Positions 26,723 through 36,431 of a stretch of DNA of 64,000 nucleotides are shown piece by piece (position 1 is the stretch's first letter; each line of letters begins with the position of its first letter). The position numbers were made by a program, and so were the translations under genes. The notes beneath the pieces are model-generated. The model had not been told where the DNA came from, did not search any database, and was given only the letters and a program-made list of their open reading frames with translations. Location: positions 113,631 through 177,630 of the forward strand of contig JAEUKB010000026.1 in assembly GCA_016794365.1 (NCBI GenBank). The letters run 5' to 3'. The DNA comes from Myxococcales bacterium. Its GTDB lineage: Bacteria; Myxococcota_A; Polyangia; Palsa-1104; JAEUJZ01.

Positions 26723-28653
26723 TTGTAGCTCCTCTGTGCGAGCTTGATGTTCTCGAAAACGAGCTGTTCTTTGTGGAGGTTTGGCGCTTTTCCGACTCCG
26801 GTGAACTCCCAGCACGATGCGTGACAGAAGTCGTTGTCGTTGCGCAGCGCTTCACCTTCTTCGGTCTGGTATTCCTCACGGAAGTGACCGCCGCAGGACT
26901 CTTCACGAGTCAGCGCATCCAGACACATCAGCTCCGCAAACTCTAGGAAGTCGGCCACACGACCGGCTTTTTCTAGCTGCTGGTTGAACTCTTCGGCACC
27001 ACCGACGATGCGCACGTTCTTCCAGAACTCGTCGCGCAGCTCAGGAATCCGCTTGAGCGCTTTTTCCAGGCCCGCGCGATTGCGACCCATGCCGCAGTTT
27101 TCCCACAGAAGCGTGCCCAGCTCGCGGTGGAACGAATCGGGTGAGCGATTGCCGTTCACAGACTGAAGGCGAATGATCTGCTCGCGCACCTGGCGCTCGG
27201 CTTCCGCAAACGCTGGATGATCCGTCGTGATCTTCGGAAGCTGCGTGCCCGCAAAGTAGCTCGCCAAGGTGTACGGAATGATGAAGTAACCGTCGGCCAG
27301 ACCCTGCATCAGCGCGCTGGCACCGAGCCGGTTCGCACCGTGATCCGAAAAGTTTGCTTCCCCGAGCACATGCAGTCCGGAGATGTTGCTCATCAGGTTG
27401 TAGTCCACCCACAGACCGCCCATCGTGTAGTGGACGGCGGGATAGATGCGCATCGGAACGACGTAGGGATCCTCTCCGGTGATCTTCTTGTACATATCGA
27501 AGAGGTTGCCGTAGCGCTGACGGATGGTGTCTTTGCCCAGACGACGAATCGCATCGGCAAAGTCCAGATAGACACCGCGACGAACACCTGCGACTTCGGG
27601 ACCGACTCCGCGTCCTTCATCACAGACACGCTTGGCAGCGCGCGAAGCAATGTCACGCGGAGACAAGTTGCCGTAGCTCGGATACATCCGCTCAAGGTAG
27701 TAGTCGCGCTCGTCTTCAGGAATCGTCTCAGGAGAGCGCGTATCCCCGGCCTTTTTGGGAACCCAAATCCGGCCATCGTTGCGCAGCGATTCCGACATCA
27801 GCGTGAGCTTGGACTGATGCTCTCCTGCAACGGGAATGCAGGTTGGGTGAATCTGCGTAAAGCAGGGATTCGCAAACAGCGCACCGCGCTTGTACGCACG
27901 GTAGGTCGCGGTGACGTTGCAGCCCACTGCGTTCGTCGAAAGATAGAAGACGTTGCCGTAGCCTCCGGTTGCCAGCAGGACGGCGTGAGCGGCGTAGCGC
28001 TCGATCTTTCCAGTGACCAGATCGCGGGTGATGATGCCGCGCGCCTGACCATCGACGACCACCAGATCGAGCATCTCGGTGCGGGTGTGCATCTTCACCT
28101 TGCCCGCATCAATCTGCCGGTTCAGCGCCGAATACGCACCAAGCAGAAGCTGCTGTCCGGTCTGTCCTCGCGCATAAAACGTCCGCGAGACCTGCGCGCC
28201 ACCGAAGGAGCGATTGGCCAAGGTACCGCCGTACTCTCGTGCGAACGGAACGCCTTGTGCAACGCAGTGATCGATGATGAGCGTCGAGACTTCCGCAAGA
28301 CGATGGACGTTGCCTTCCCGTGCGCGGAAGTCGCCGCCCTTGATGGTGTCATAGAACAGACGGAACACGCTGTCGCCGTCGTTCTGATAGTTCTTGGCCG
28401 CGTTGATACCGCCTTGGGCTGCAATCGAGTGCGCGCGGCGCGGGCTGTCTTGAAAGCAGAAGCAGTCTACGTTGTAGCCCAGCTCTCCGAGGGTCGCAGC
28501 GGCGGATGCACCAGCCAGACCGGAGCCAACGACAATGACGTTGAACTTGCGCTTGTTGGCCGGGTTGACCAGCTTGCTCTGCGAGCGGTAGTTGCTCCAC
28601 TTGGTGGCGAGCGGTCCCGGCGGGATCTTGGCATCGAGGTTGATATTAGACAT
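26719..28653 (-). CDS. sdhA: Succinate dehydrogenase/fumarate reductase flavoprotein subunit
   Basis: The product has 644 residues. It has the FAD-binding [13 protein letters not shown] motif near residue 40, a likely FAD-linking His in [14 protein letters not shown], catalytic-site segments around TQIHPTCIP and the conserved [19 protein letters not shown] block. It oxidises succinate to fumarate (or the reverse) on the cytoplasmic face. Length and sequence type match the roughly 640-residue SdhA that pairs with a single cytochrome b558-type anchor, as in Bacteroidota and Deltaproteobacteria. It lies between sdhC (12 bp upstream) and sdhB (4-bp overlap). Confidence 0.96.
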   Translation of the reverse strand: MSNINLDAKIPPGPLATKWSNYRSQSKLVNPANKRKFNVIVVGSGLAGASAAATLGELGYNVDCFCFQDSPRRAHSIAAQGGINAAKNYQNDGDSVFRLFYDTIKGGDFRAREGNVHRLAEVSTLIIDHCVAQGVPFAREYGGTLANRSFGGAQVSRTFYARGQTGQQLLLGAYSALNRQIDAGKVKMHTRTEMLDLVVVDGQARGIITRDLVTGKIERYAAHAVLLATGGYGNVFYLSTNAVGCNVTATYRAYKRGALFANPCFTQIHPTCIPVAGEHQSKLTLMSESLRNDGRIWVPKKAGDTRSPETIPEDERDYYLERMYPSYGNLSPRDIASRAAKRVCDEGRGVGPEVAGVRRGVYLDFADAIRRLGKDTIRQRYGNLFDMYKKITGEDPYVVPMRIYPAVHYTMGGLWVDYNLMSNISGLHVLGEANFSDHGANRLGASALMQGLADGYFIIPYTLASYFAGTQLPKITTDHPAFAEAERQVREQIIRLQSVNGNRSPDSFHRELGTLLWENCGMGRNRAGLEKALKRIPELRDEFWKNVRIVGGAEEFNQQLEKAGRVADFLEFAELMCLDALTREESCGGHFREEYQTEEGEALRNDNDFCHASCWEFTGVGKAPNLHKEQLVFENIKLAQRSYK

Positions 28654-28665
28654 GACGGATTCCTC

Positions 28666-29373
28666 TTATCCTTGGTTCCAGGCCGGAATCGGCAGCTGCA
28701 TAATGTTGTTAAAGTGCAGAAACACGCTGATCGGAATCACCCAGAATCCGATGACCAGCGCGACCACCAGCGCCTTCAGTCCGTTGCGGAGCAGCTGGTT
28801 GTAGGCCTTGTGATTGATCCCAAGGGTCTGGAGCGCACTCGCCAGTGCATGCCACAGATGCAGACCGACAAAGCCCAGCGCAATCACATACACCGCGCTA
28901 AACACCGGATCTTTGAAGCCCGCGATGATCATCTCGTAGACATCAGGATTCCCCATCGCATCGGTGCGGTATTCACCGGGCAGCAGGTGGAACGTGTAGT
29001 GCGCCAAATGCATCACAATGAACAGCACCAGCACGATTCCCGATACCGCCATAAAGCGCGAAGGGAGTCCGGCCCGCAGCGTCGCTTCCACTTGATACTT
29101 GCTCGGTCGCGCTTTGCGATTTTCCGATACAAGCTGAAGCCCTTTGAAGATGTGGGTCAGAATAAACAAGAGCATCGCAACTCGCGTCGGCCACAGCAGT
29201 CCCGGATGGTCATGTAGCCACAGCGCGTATTCGTTGACCTCTTTTTGGCCAAAGAACACCTTCAAGTTGCCAGTAAGGTGGCCGAGAAGCCATCCGGCCA
29301 TGCCGAGGCCAGTCACTGCCATAAGCAGCTTCTTGCCGATGGATGTGCTTGCGATTCGAGCAAACCGACTCAT
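28666..29373 (-). CDS. sdhC: Succinate dehydrogenase cytochrome b558-type membrane subunit
   Basis: The product has 235 residues with about five transmembrane helices. Candidate haem-ligand histidines lie in LLGHLTGNL, ILTHIFKGL, MHLAHYTFHLLPG and GLHLWHALASALQT, consistent with a di-haem SdhC of the b558 family that needs no SdhD. It anchors SdhAB and exchanges electrons with quinone. The start is placed at MSRFARIAS (29373), since the preceding in-frame stretch is not family-like. It is the first gene of the sdhC-sdhA-sdhB operon. An opposed membrane protein gene operon ends 148 bp further upstream. Confidence 0.93.
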   Translation of the reverse strand: MSRFARIASTSIGKKLLMAVTGLGMAGWLLGHLTGNLKVFFGQKEVNEYALWLHDHPGLLWPTRVAMLLFILTHIFKGLQLVSENRKARPSKYQVEATLRAGLPSRFMAVSGIVLVLFIVMHLAHYTFHLLPGEYRTDAMGNPDVYEMIIAGFKDPVFSAVYVIALGFVGLHLWHALASALQTLGINHKAYNQLLRNGLKALVVALVIGFWVIPISVFLHFNNIMQLPIPAWNQG

Positions 29374-29520
29374 TTGTTGCCTTGTCCGTTTTTGGGTTTC
29401 GATGCCGCCGAAGTGTCGTCGAAGACACGGCGCGATTGGCGGCGAGTATACACGCTTTTCCTGCTCGCCCAAGCCTACATTTTCGCACGGTCAGCGGTTC
29501 AACAATCGGGCAAATGCCAG

Positions 29521-30516
29521 CTAGCGCGCAGCGTTCGGAACAGAGGGCACTTTTTCAGGATCAGCTTCTGGATCGGCGGGCAGGTGCGCAAGCAGATGCA
29601 CGGCTGCGATGATGATGGTCGGTCGAAACAGCAGGTTCAGGATCGGCGTAGCCAAAAGTAGTGCGGTCATCACCGCAAACCCGAGCATCAGGACAGTGTG
29701 CTGTTCCGTGAGCGCGATCTCTTCTTGCCAGGGACGAGCCAGATAGCGACACAGCGACGCAAACCAGCGCAGCACAAAGCCGATGAAAGGAATCCGTGAC
29801 CCAGCGTGAGCACAGGCACGGACAAACCAGATCTCAGGAACCTGTGCAGCCGGAATCGTTGGCGGAACAGGAGCGGGTCCAGAGCCCGTCAAAGGAGCCT
29901 CGTTTGAGACGGGAAGAACGCGTGCGCTATCGAAGGCTTCAACCACAACCCAGTGCAGGGCCCAGAGGGCTCCCAAGCTGGCAGCGAGTGCGGTTCCGAA
30001 AAGTGGAACCTTCGCAGCCACAGCAACGAGCGGAGCCACTGCAATGGCAATCACCAGCGCTTGTTTGAGCGCATGAAGCGCAGATCGAAACAGCGGATCA
30101 CGTCGAGGTGTACAGTCTCCAATTGCAAACTGTCGATACGCGGTCGCTGCAAGCCGGGCATAGTGCGCAGCAAACAGAATCGACGGAAGCGGAGCCAGCA
30201 TCGCAAACGCAGCATAGAAGCGATGCCAAAAGCCAAACGCTCGCAGCGATTCTTCGTCGTCAGGAAGATGGCCGATGCGAAGGTGAAAAAGGGCCGCAAG
30301 CGCACAGAATCCAGCCAGCATCAGCGCCGGAAACAGCGCATCAATGAGGAGCACGCGATTCGATGCCAGCATTCGCAGCGCCAACAGAGGCTGTGCGCAG
30401 CCATAGAGCAGTCGCTGCAAAACGGAAGGATGACTGGGAAGCGCAGCGCGCGGCTTGCTATACGACAGAAACTGTTGCCAGACAGAAGCCGGGCTGACGG
30501 AAGGAAGTACAGACAC
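29521..30516 (-). CDS. Multi-pass membrane protein, possibly EI24/CysZ-like
   Basis: The product has 331 residues and about six hydrophobic segments (LIDALFPALMLAGFCALAAL, ALVIAIAVAPLVAVAAKVPL, TVLMLGFAVMTALLLATPIL among them). The pattern of a long helical hairpin near the start and a paired hydrophobic stretch near the end is reminiscent of the EI24/CysZ family, but I see no decisive motif. The start is uncertain: GTG at 30516 is the longest option. It is 20 bp downstream of the MscS gene on the same strand, so co-transcription is likely. Confidence 0.6.
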   Translation of the reverse strand: MSVLPSVSPASVWQQFLSYSKPRAALPSHPSVLQRLLYGCAQPLLALRMLASNRVLLIDALFPALMLAGFCALAALFHLRIGHLPDDEESLRAFGFWHRFYAAFAMLAPLPSILFAAHYARLAATAYRQFAIGDCTPRRDPLFRSALHALKQALVIAIAVAPLVAVAAKVPLFGTALAASLGALWALHWVVVEAFDSARVLPVSNEAPLTGSGPAPVPPTIPAAQVPEIWFVRACAHAGSRIPFIGFVLRWFASLCRYLARPWQEEIALTEQHTVLMLGFAVMTALLLATPILNLLFRPTIIIAAVHLLAHLPADPEADPEKVPSVPNAAR

Positions 30517-30536
30517 AGAAGTCGAGCAGAGTTGGA

Positions 30537-31364
30537 CTACTTGGCGACGTTGACGCGATGCTCGGCTGGGGTTGGATAGCCAGCTTTGGTGAACTCATCG
30601 GCAATCGCTTGCGTCATCGCAAAGTAGACATTCCAGTAGGTGCGATCATGGGTGTACGCACGAACGAGGAGCACCGTTCCGGCCATGTTGAACTTGTCGA
30701 TTTCCACCATCGGGGCCGGATCTTTGAGAACATCGGAGATCTCGGACAGGCGCTTCTTCAGACGGTTTGCGGCTTCGATCGGATTCACTCCGTGCGCAAG
30801 CTGCGCGCCCATATCGACACGCCGAAACGGATTGGACGAAAAGTTGGTGATGTTGTCGGAAAACAGCTTGTTGTTGGCTACGTAGACGCGGATTCCGTCA
30901 TCGGTATCAATCGCGGTGACGAACAGTCCCAGCTCGTGTACCGCACCAAGCACGCCCGCTGCTGCGATGCGATCACCGACTTTAAACGGAGAGAACAGGA
31001 TCAGGAACACTCCGGCGGCGAAGTTCGATAGAAGTCCCGACCACGCCATACCGATGGCAACACCCGCCGCTGCCAACAGACCGGCAAACGTCGTGGTCTG
31101 AATGCCAAACACACCGAGGACCGCAATGATCAGGAGGATTTGTAGTAGAACGCCGACCACGGAATCGAGATAGCGAACCAGCGTGGAATCGACCTTGCGA
31201 GCCTCTGACGCGCGACGAACCAAGCGCCGCACCGCCGATATGATCATCCGCCCCACAATCCACAGCGCCAGTGCCCCAAGGAGCTTTCCGCCTATATCCA
31301 GCACCAACGGAATCAACGACTCGACGGTTTTTTGGAAAAACTGCTCAATCTGCTGCTGCGACAT
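30537..31364 (-). CDS. Small-conductance mechanosensitive channel (MscS family)
   Basis: The product has 275 residues. Three N-terminal membrane segments lead into the pore helix GLLAAAGVAIGMAWSGLLSN and then the conserved FSPFKVGDRI beta-domain entry and a soluble C-terminal vestibule. This is the minimal MscS fold, close in size to E. coli MscS (286 residues). It releases solutes on hypo-osmotic shock. The ATG at 31364 follows a GGGAGAGG-like site. It is divergent from kamA and in a probable operon with the downstream membrane protein gene. Confidence 0.92.
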   Translation of the reverse strand: MSQQQIEQFFQKTVESLIPLVLDIGGKLLGALALWIVGRMIISAVRRLVRRASEARKVDSTLVRYLDSVVGVLLQILLIIAVLGVFGIQTTTFAGLLAAAGVAIGMAWSGLLSNFAAGVFLILFSPFKVGDRIAAAGVLGAVHELGLFVTAIDTDDGIRVYVANNKLFSDNITNFSSNPFRRVDMGAQLAHGVNPIEAANRLKKRLSEISDVLKDPAPMVEIDKFNMAGTVLLVRAYTHDRTYWNVYFAMTQAIADEFTKAGYPTPAEHRVNVAK

Positions 31365-31473
31365 CCAACACCTCTCCCTTCGCGGTTGACAGTACGTCGA
31401 TGAGGTTCGCAAAAAGCGGCAGCGTCTGTCAATGCCACTGCCAGTAACTTTTCACGCACAGAAGAGCCGAGCG

Positions 31474-32649
31474 ATGTCCCAGCCAAATAGGAACCCTACG
31501 CAGATGTCTTCCGGAAAGCGACAACCCGAACAGCCGAGCAGAGCGCACGCCCAAGCCGTGTGGCGACCGACGGATCTGGACGGACTCCCGATCGATCCAA
31601 GTGAGCGCGCACGCAATCAGGCAGCGGAACAGACCTTTAACATCCGCATTCCCAAGCACTATTTGTCGCAAATTGACTGGGACAATCCGCGCGATCCGAT
31701 TCGGCTCCAGACCATTCCGCAAGCAGAAGAGCTGCTGTTTGATCCACGCGAGCTGACCGATCCAATTGGAGATCGTGCGCACAGTCCGGTACCTCGGATC
31801 ACGCATCGCTACCCCGATCGCGTGCTGCTGTATCCGACCTATCAGTGTGCGGTGTACTGTCGTCACTGCTTTCGGAAAGAGTCGCTGAGCGATGCAAGCG
31901 ATCAGTTTTCAGAGGAACTGCTCCAGCCTGCGCTGTCCTACATCGCGGCGCATCCTGAAGTCCAAGAAGTGATCGTCACGGGAGGCGATCCGCTGATTCT
32001 GTCCAACCAACGACTCACGTATCTGCGTACGCAGCTCGAAGCCATTGCGCACCTGCGGATGATTCGCTTCCATACGCGCGTTCCGGTGGTGACTCCGCAG
32101 CGTGTCGATCAAGGTCTGGTGCAAGCGCTCAAAGGACGACTGATGGTCTGCGTGGTGACGCACTTTAATCATCCGCAAGAGATCGTTCCGGCCTGCAAAG
32201 ACGCTGCGCAGACCCTGCGGGAAGCGGGCTTTGTGCTGCTCAATCAGACGGTGCTTCTGCGCGGAATCAACGACGATGCAGAGACGCTCAAGACACTCTG
32301 TCGCGAGCTGTTTTACACGCTAGGAATCAAGCCGTACTACCTGCATCACTGCGATCTGACGCGCGGTCTGACGCACTTTCGCACCACGATTGAAGAAGGT
32401 CTGGACATCATGCAAAAGCTGCGTGGTTACATGTCTGGACCGTGCGTTCCGCAGTATGTGCTCGATCTGCCAGGAGGAAACGGAAAGATTCCGCTTGGCC
32501 CTTCATACACCGTCGGAAAAGAGGGTCATTCCTATACCTTCCGCAACTACCAAGGAAAGGTCTGTTCATACCAAGAAGTGGTGCCGCAAAATCCGCCAGT
32601 GAAGCAATCCGATCCACAGTCAGAAAGCGATGCTTCGCAGCAAAAGTGA
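31474..32649 (+). CDS. kamA: KamA-family lysine 2,3-aminomutase (radical SAM)
   Basis: The product has about 391 residues. The radical SAM cluster motif is CAVYCRHCFRK (CxxxCxxC), preceded by DRVLLYPTYQC. The GGDPL motif (EVIVTGGDPLILS) and the PLP-Lys segment DLPGGNGKIPL mark it as a lysine 2,3-aminomutase-type enzyme that converts L-lysine to beta-lysine using SAM and PLP. EpmB, which modifies EF-P lysine, is a related alternative, but the C-terminal extension after the PLP site favours KamA. Start choice is open between ATG at 31474 and 31504; the first has a weak GAAGAG upstream. Confidence 0.88.
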   Translation: MSQPNRNPTQMSSGKRQPEQPSRAHAQAVWRPTDLDGLPIDPSERARNQAAEQTFNIRIPKHYLSQIDWDNPRDPIRLQTIPQAEELLFDPRELTDPIGDRAHSPVPRITHRYPDRVLLYPTYQCAVYCRHCFRKESLSDASDQFSEELLQPALSYIAAHPEVQEVIVTGGDPLILSNQRLTYLRTQLEAIAHLRMIRFHTRVPVVTPQRVDQGLVQALKGRLMVCVVTHFNHPQEIVPACKDAAQTLREAGFVLLNQTVLLRGINDDAETLKTLCRELFYTLGIKPYYLHHCDLTRGLTHFRTTIEEGLDIMQKLRGYMSGPCVPQYVLDLPGGNGKIPLGPSYTVGKEGHSYTFRNYQGKVCSYQEVVPQNPPVKQSDPQSESDASQQK

Positions 32650-32688
32650 GCGCAGAGTCCGCACAGATTTCGTGTAGGATGCGCCGCC

Positions 32689-34335
32689 ATGGCGACCCAA
32701 GCGAACCCAGGAAACACAGACGCAGAGACGTTCGATTACATCGTGGTGGGCGGTGGATCTGCGGGCTGTATCGTTGCAGAAGCTCTGTCTCGGGATCCCA
32801 ATCAGCGCGTGCTGCTGCTGGAAGCTGGTCTGCATGCCAACCAGAGTCCAGAGACGCTCGCAGCGGATCAGTACAAGTACGCGTTCATCAATCCAGAGCT
32901 ATTGTGGGAACGCTTTTCGATTCCGCAGACGCGCTGTCGCAATGCTCGCTTGTTTCAGGGTTCGGGACGAGGACTCGGTGGCAGTGGCGCGGTCAACGCG
33001 ATGGTCTATACGCGAGGCAGCGCGTACGACTATGACTCGTGGGGACTTCCGGGCTGGAAGTATGCGGACGTAGAGCCGGACTTTGATGCGATTGAGCAGG
33101 TGCTCGGTGTGAATCGACTTCCGCCAACGCGCTTTACCGAAGCGTGTATCGCAGCAGCAGAGGAGTCTGGTTTCCGTCGCAAAGAGAATCTCAACGATGG
33201 CGCGCTGTGCGGATTCCTGGGCTATGAGTGGATGAACCTGAATCCCGAGCGCAATGAGCGTCGTAGCTCGTATGTCTCGTTTCTGCGTCCGCAGGAAGGA
33301 CGAAAGAATCTTTCGATCCGCACCGGAGCGGCTGTCACCAAGCTGATCTTGCGCAAGACAGATGGACAACATGCGGTCGCACATGCCGACGGTGTAGCGT
33401 ATCTGCAAGACGGAACGCTGCGGCGCGCACTGGCTCGCAAGGAAGTGATCTTGTCAGCGGGTGCGCTGGAATCTCCGCGCATTTTGCAGCTCTCTGGAAT
33501 CGGGGATGGAGCAGCTCTTCAGCGTGTAGGAATCGAGCCGATGGTAGAGCTGCCCAGCGTCGGGCGGAACCTGATGGATCATCCAAACGTCAGCGTCTTC
33601 TTTTTGGGCAAACAGGAAAGTGACTGTAGCTGGGCGCAGCTCTACGGATTTCATCGCGTAGGACAGCATGTTCCGCAAGGAGAAGCCGATTCCTGCTTTG
33701 TGTTTTACAGCGCGCGCTCTTCCTTTCGGGAAGGAATGCTGCGGATGCTTCCGACGATGGCGCTGCCTCCATCGCTGTATCGAATGGGCTGGCCCAAGCG
33801 CGCGCTGCAAGCACTGATTCGTGGTGCATTCCGATTGGGTCCGGTCCAAAAGCTGGTACATCGCATGTACGGTGTCGTGGTGATCTTGGGAAAGCCACAG
33901 AGTCGAGGCACCGTACAAGTTGGGAGTCCCGATCCAGCGCAGCCCGCGCTCATCGATCCGGCGTACTTTGCGATCGATTCCGATCTCGAGACGATGATAA
34001 ACGGCGTCGAGCTGGCCCGAAACATGGCAAGCAGTTCGAGCCTGACGACATACGGAAATCGCGAGCTGATTCCGGGTGTACGCAGCAAGTCTCGTGATCG
34101 GATCGCACGCTTTCTGAAACAGAATGTGATGACGACCTATCACTACGCAGGAACCTGCAAGATGGGAATCGATCCAGAGTCGGTGGTGGATCTGAACATG
34201 CGCGTGCGGAATGTCTCGGGACTGCGGGTTGCAGATGCGTCGGTGATTCCATCGGTTCCGGTGTCTGCGATGAATGCACCGAGCATGCTGATCGGACATC
34301 GCGCCGCGCGTTATCTTACGGAGTCAGGACGCTAA
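32689..34335 (+). CDS. GMC family oxidoreductase
   Basis: The product has 548 residues. The N-terminal FAD motif is DYIVVGGGSAGCIVAEALS, followed by the GMC signature 1 region with GLGGSGAVNAMVYTRG and signature 2 GALESPRILQLSGIG. The C-terminal active-site region is TYHYAGTCKMG (His) and ending VSAMNAPSMLIG, where the second catalytic His/Asn position appears as Asn. The family oxidises alcohols such as choline, glucose or aliphatic alcohols; the substrate cannot be told. It starts 39 bp after kamA and 24 bp before the glycosyltransferase gene, so the three may be co-transcribed. Confidence 0.9.
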   Translation: MATQANPGNTDAETFDYIVVGGGSAGCIVAEALSRDPNQRVLLLEAGLHANQSPETLAADQYKYAFINPELLWERFSIPQTRCRNARLFQGSGRGLGGSGAVNAMVYTRGSAYDYDSWGLPGWKYADVEPDFDAIEQVLGVNRLPPTRFTEACIAAAEESGFRRKENLNDGALCGFLGYEWMNLNPERNERRSSYVSFLRPQEGRKNLSIRTGAAVTKLILRKTDGQHAVAHADGVAYLQDGTLRRALARKEVILSAGALESPRILQLSGIGDGAALQRVGIEPMVELPSVGRNLMDHPNVSVFFLGKQESDCSWAQLYGFHRVGQHVPQGEADSCFVFYSARSSFREGMLRMLPTMALPPSLYRMGWPKRALQALIRGAFRLGPVQKLVHRMYGVVVILGKPQSRGTVQVGSPDPAQPALIDPAYFAIDSDLETMINGVELARNMASSSSLTTYGNRELIPGVRSKSRDRIARFLKQNVMTTYHYAGTCKMGIDPESVVDLNMRVRNVSGLRVADASVIPSVPVSAMNAPSMLIGHRAARYLTESGR

Positions 34336-34359
34336 TTTAGTAACTGCGCGAGGCAACCG

Positions 34360-35631
34360 ATGAATGTCTGCATGATGGTGGCAAACCCGATCTTGTACGA
34401 CGGCAGAGTCATTCGTCATGCCAAGACGCTCGTCGAAGCGGGACATCGCGTGACGGTGCTTGGGGTGATTGGTCCCAATGACTCCGATGGAGCGCTCCCG
34501 GCGGATACACCGTTTGTGGTCAAGCGTCTGCGTCGTCAGCGTCACGGAGTCCTGCCTAGACTGCTCTGGGCGACGACGGCACTGCGACAGCGGATGGCCC
34601 AGCAACTGGTCTCTGTGCTGCCCGATTCGATGCTCAATCCGCTGGCGGAGATCGCGGATCTGGCGGTGGCAACCTCGGCGCTGGAGCTGACCGCGCTGAC
34701 GATTGGTTCGTCGTACGATGTCTTTCACGGCAACGATCTGAACACGCTCCCGGCGGTGGCGTGGGCGGCCAAGCTGCAGGGCAAGCCGTATCTGTACGAT
34801 GCGCACGAGTTCTATATCGAAGAATCGCCGACGCTGCCCCAGACGGAACGGCGCGCGCGACAGCTCTGTGAGCGACGGCTGAGCCAGCAAGCATTCGCGG
34901 TGCTGACGGTCAATGACCTGCTGGCCGATGAGCTACAGCACCGGCATCAGATTCCTCGGCCCATCGTGGTGCGAAATGTTCCGCCTCGGTTTGAGACGAC
35001 AGATCCGCTCGATCTGCCAATGGGAGCGACGGGTACGCTGCGACTGCTCTATCACGGAACGCACATTGGGCTTCGACAGCCGGGAACCGACGATGTGCTG
35101 CGTGCGATGGCTCGACTGCGCGATGAGCTTCAGCTTCATCTTCAGCTGCGCGGCCAGATCACAGCCGACGAACAGCACGAGCTGGCCCAGCGCGTCGAAG
35201 AGCTGGGGCTGACAGGCCTGGTCGAGACAGCGCCGCCGGTTCCGGGTCCGACTGCACTTATGCAGGCTGCCGTCGCTGGACATGCTGAGCTGGGCCTGGC
35301 TTTTCATCCGCCTCTATCGGGAAACTTTCGTCTCGCAACATCCAGCAAGGTCTACGAATACCAAGTAGCAGGCCTGGCGGTCTGTGCGACCGATGTACCA
35401 GGAAATCACGTCATCCTCGACGAAACAGCCGGTGTGTTCTATCCGTTTGGCGACGACGCAAAGCTCGCAGCGGTGTTCAAAGAGCTGGCGCTGGACAGGC
35501 CTCGCCTACAGCGACTGCGTCATCGTGCGCGTCAGCGAGGTCGAACCGAGTTTGCGTGGGAATCAGAGCGTCAGCGACTGCTGGCGGTCTATGAAGCGCT
35601 CGATCGTCGCAACAAGCCTGCGCGCACTTAA
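34360..35631 (+). CDS. GT-B fold glycosyltransferase
   Basis: The product has 423 residues. The N-terminus MNVCMMVANPILYDGRVIRHA is the glycosyltransferase family 4-like N-domain (donor/acceptor Rossmann unit with the D-x-R-V segment), and VFHGNDLNTLPAVAWAA and YDAHEFYIEE follow. The C-domain has LRLLYHGTHIGLRQPG and a nucleotide-sugar site near FRLATSSKVYEYQVAG, where the usual E-x7-E is replaced by K/E residues. It probably transfers a sugar to a cell-surface glycan or lipid. It ends exactly where a structured inverted repeat begins. Confidence 0.85.
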   Translation: MNVCMMVANPILYDGRVIRHAKTLVEAGHRVTVLGVIGPNDSDGALPADTPFVVKRLRRQRHGVLPRLLWATTALRQRMAQQLVSVLPDSMLNPLAEIADLAVATSALELTALTIGSSYDVFHGNDLNTLPAVAWAAKLQGKPYLYDAHEFYIEESPTLPQTERRARQLCERRLSQQAFAVLTVNDLLADELQHRHQIPRPIVVRNVPPRFETTDPLDLPMGATGTLRLLYHGTHIGLRQPGTDDVLRAMARLRDELQLHLQLRGQITADEQHELAQRVEELGLTGLVETAPPVPGPTALMQAAVAGHAELGLAFHPPLSGNFRLATSSKVYEYQVAGLAVCATDVPGNHVILDETAGVFYPFGDDAKLAAVFKELALDRPRLQRLRHRARQRGRTEFAWESERQRLLAVYEALDRRNKPART

Positions 35632-35751
35632 AACGCCTCACGAAACCGTTATGAGGAACCGCGAGTGCAAAGAGGAGGACCGGAGCGTACGCAAGTACGT
35701 GAGGACCGACGATGCAGCAGGCGCGGTCCGCAATAGGTTTCGTTAGGCGTT
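35632..35751. repeat. 120-bp structured inverted-repeat element between convergent genes
   Basis: The outer arms AACGCCTCACGAAACC (35632-35647) and GGTTTCGTTAGGCGTT (35736-35751) pair over 16 bp with one mismatch. Inside, ACCGCG and CGCGGT can extend the stem, and CGTAC-GCAA-GTACG (35686-35699) forms a hairpin with a GNRA-type loop on the plus strand. The element fills the whole gap between the glycosyltransferase stop and the bactofilin stop. It could be a bidirectional terminator, a mobile repeat of the MITE/REP kind or a structured RNA. No coding potential is apparent. Confidence 0.75.
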
Positions 35752-35752
35752 C

Positions 35753-36319
35753 TTAGTCGCGACGCTGCATGCTGCGGGTTCCAATAGATGGCAGCGATGG
35801 AATCGAACGAGCCGCCGGAGGAACGCGCGGGGGCTCTGCGTTGGGCATCGCAACCGGCGCAGGCGTGGGCGGAACAAGCGGTGGTGGTGCTTTGCCAGCA
35901 AGGGGCGGAGGCGTCGCCGCAGAGGGCGAGACCGTCGCAGTCGGTGTCACAACCGGAGCAGGAGCCGGAACGGAAGCAGGAACTGGAACCGCCGCCTTCG
36001 GAGCCCCAATCAGGCCCGCAAGCTGTGCGTCGGAAACAAAGGTCACTCGCGTCGCCATCACCTCACCCAGCAGGCGACCACTTTGGTGGATACGAACCAC
36101 CTCGCGCGCCTTCAGTGTTCCCGAAAACAGGCCGACGACCAGTGCGTCGCCAACCTCAGTATCCTCACACGAGACTGCGCCCGTACGTCCAACCACAAGT
36201 CGTCCCGAAACGCGCAGTGGCCCGCCTTCTAACTGTCCCTCAACCACAAGGTCTCCGTCGGTCTCAAGCCGACCAATGATCTTGGTCCCAGCCCCGATGG
36301 TGGTCTGTGTCTTCGTCAT
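35753..36319 (-). CDS. Bactofilin family cytoskeletal protein
   Basis: The product has 188 residues. Residues about 1-95 form the bactofilin (DUF583) right-handed beta-helix, starting with TTIGAGTKIIGRLETDGDLV and continuing with repeated V-G-x-(L/V) strands. The C-terminal half is a Pro/Ala-rich low-complexity tail (APAPVVTP, PPPLAGKAPPPLVPP). Bactofilins polymerise without nucleotides and scaffold envelope, polarity and chromosome-segregation proteins in myxobacteria. The start at MTKTQTTIG (36319) matches the family; the open frame further upstream is not family-like. It is divergent from the split transporter gene. Confidence 0.92.
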   Translation of the reverse strand: MTKTQTTIGAGTKIIGRLETDGDLVVEGQLEGGPLRVSGRLVVGRTGAVSCEDTEVGDALVVGLFSGTLKAREVVRIHQSGRLLGEVMATRVTFVSDAQLAGLIGAPKAAVPVPASVPAPAPVVTPTATVSPSAATPPPLAGKAPPPLVPPTPAPVAMPNAEPPRVPPAARSIPSLPSIGTRSMQRRD

Positions 36320-36431
36320 GGTGGCCGCAGGATACAGGCCATAGAAACCCTTCGCAACGTCGGCGTATCGCACATCGAAAAACACCGCGCGCCCACTTCG
36401 CAACGCGAGGAAGAACGCCGATAATGAAATC

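Noticed and set aside
31474..32649. Calling the radical SAM gene epmB
   Set aside because: The C-terminal extension after the PGGNGKIP segment fits KamA better, and no efp/epmA neighbour is present.
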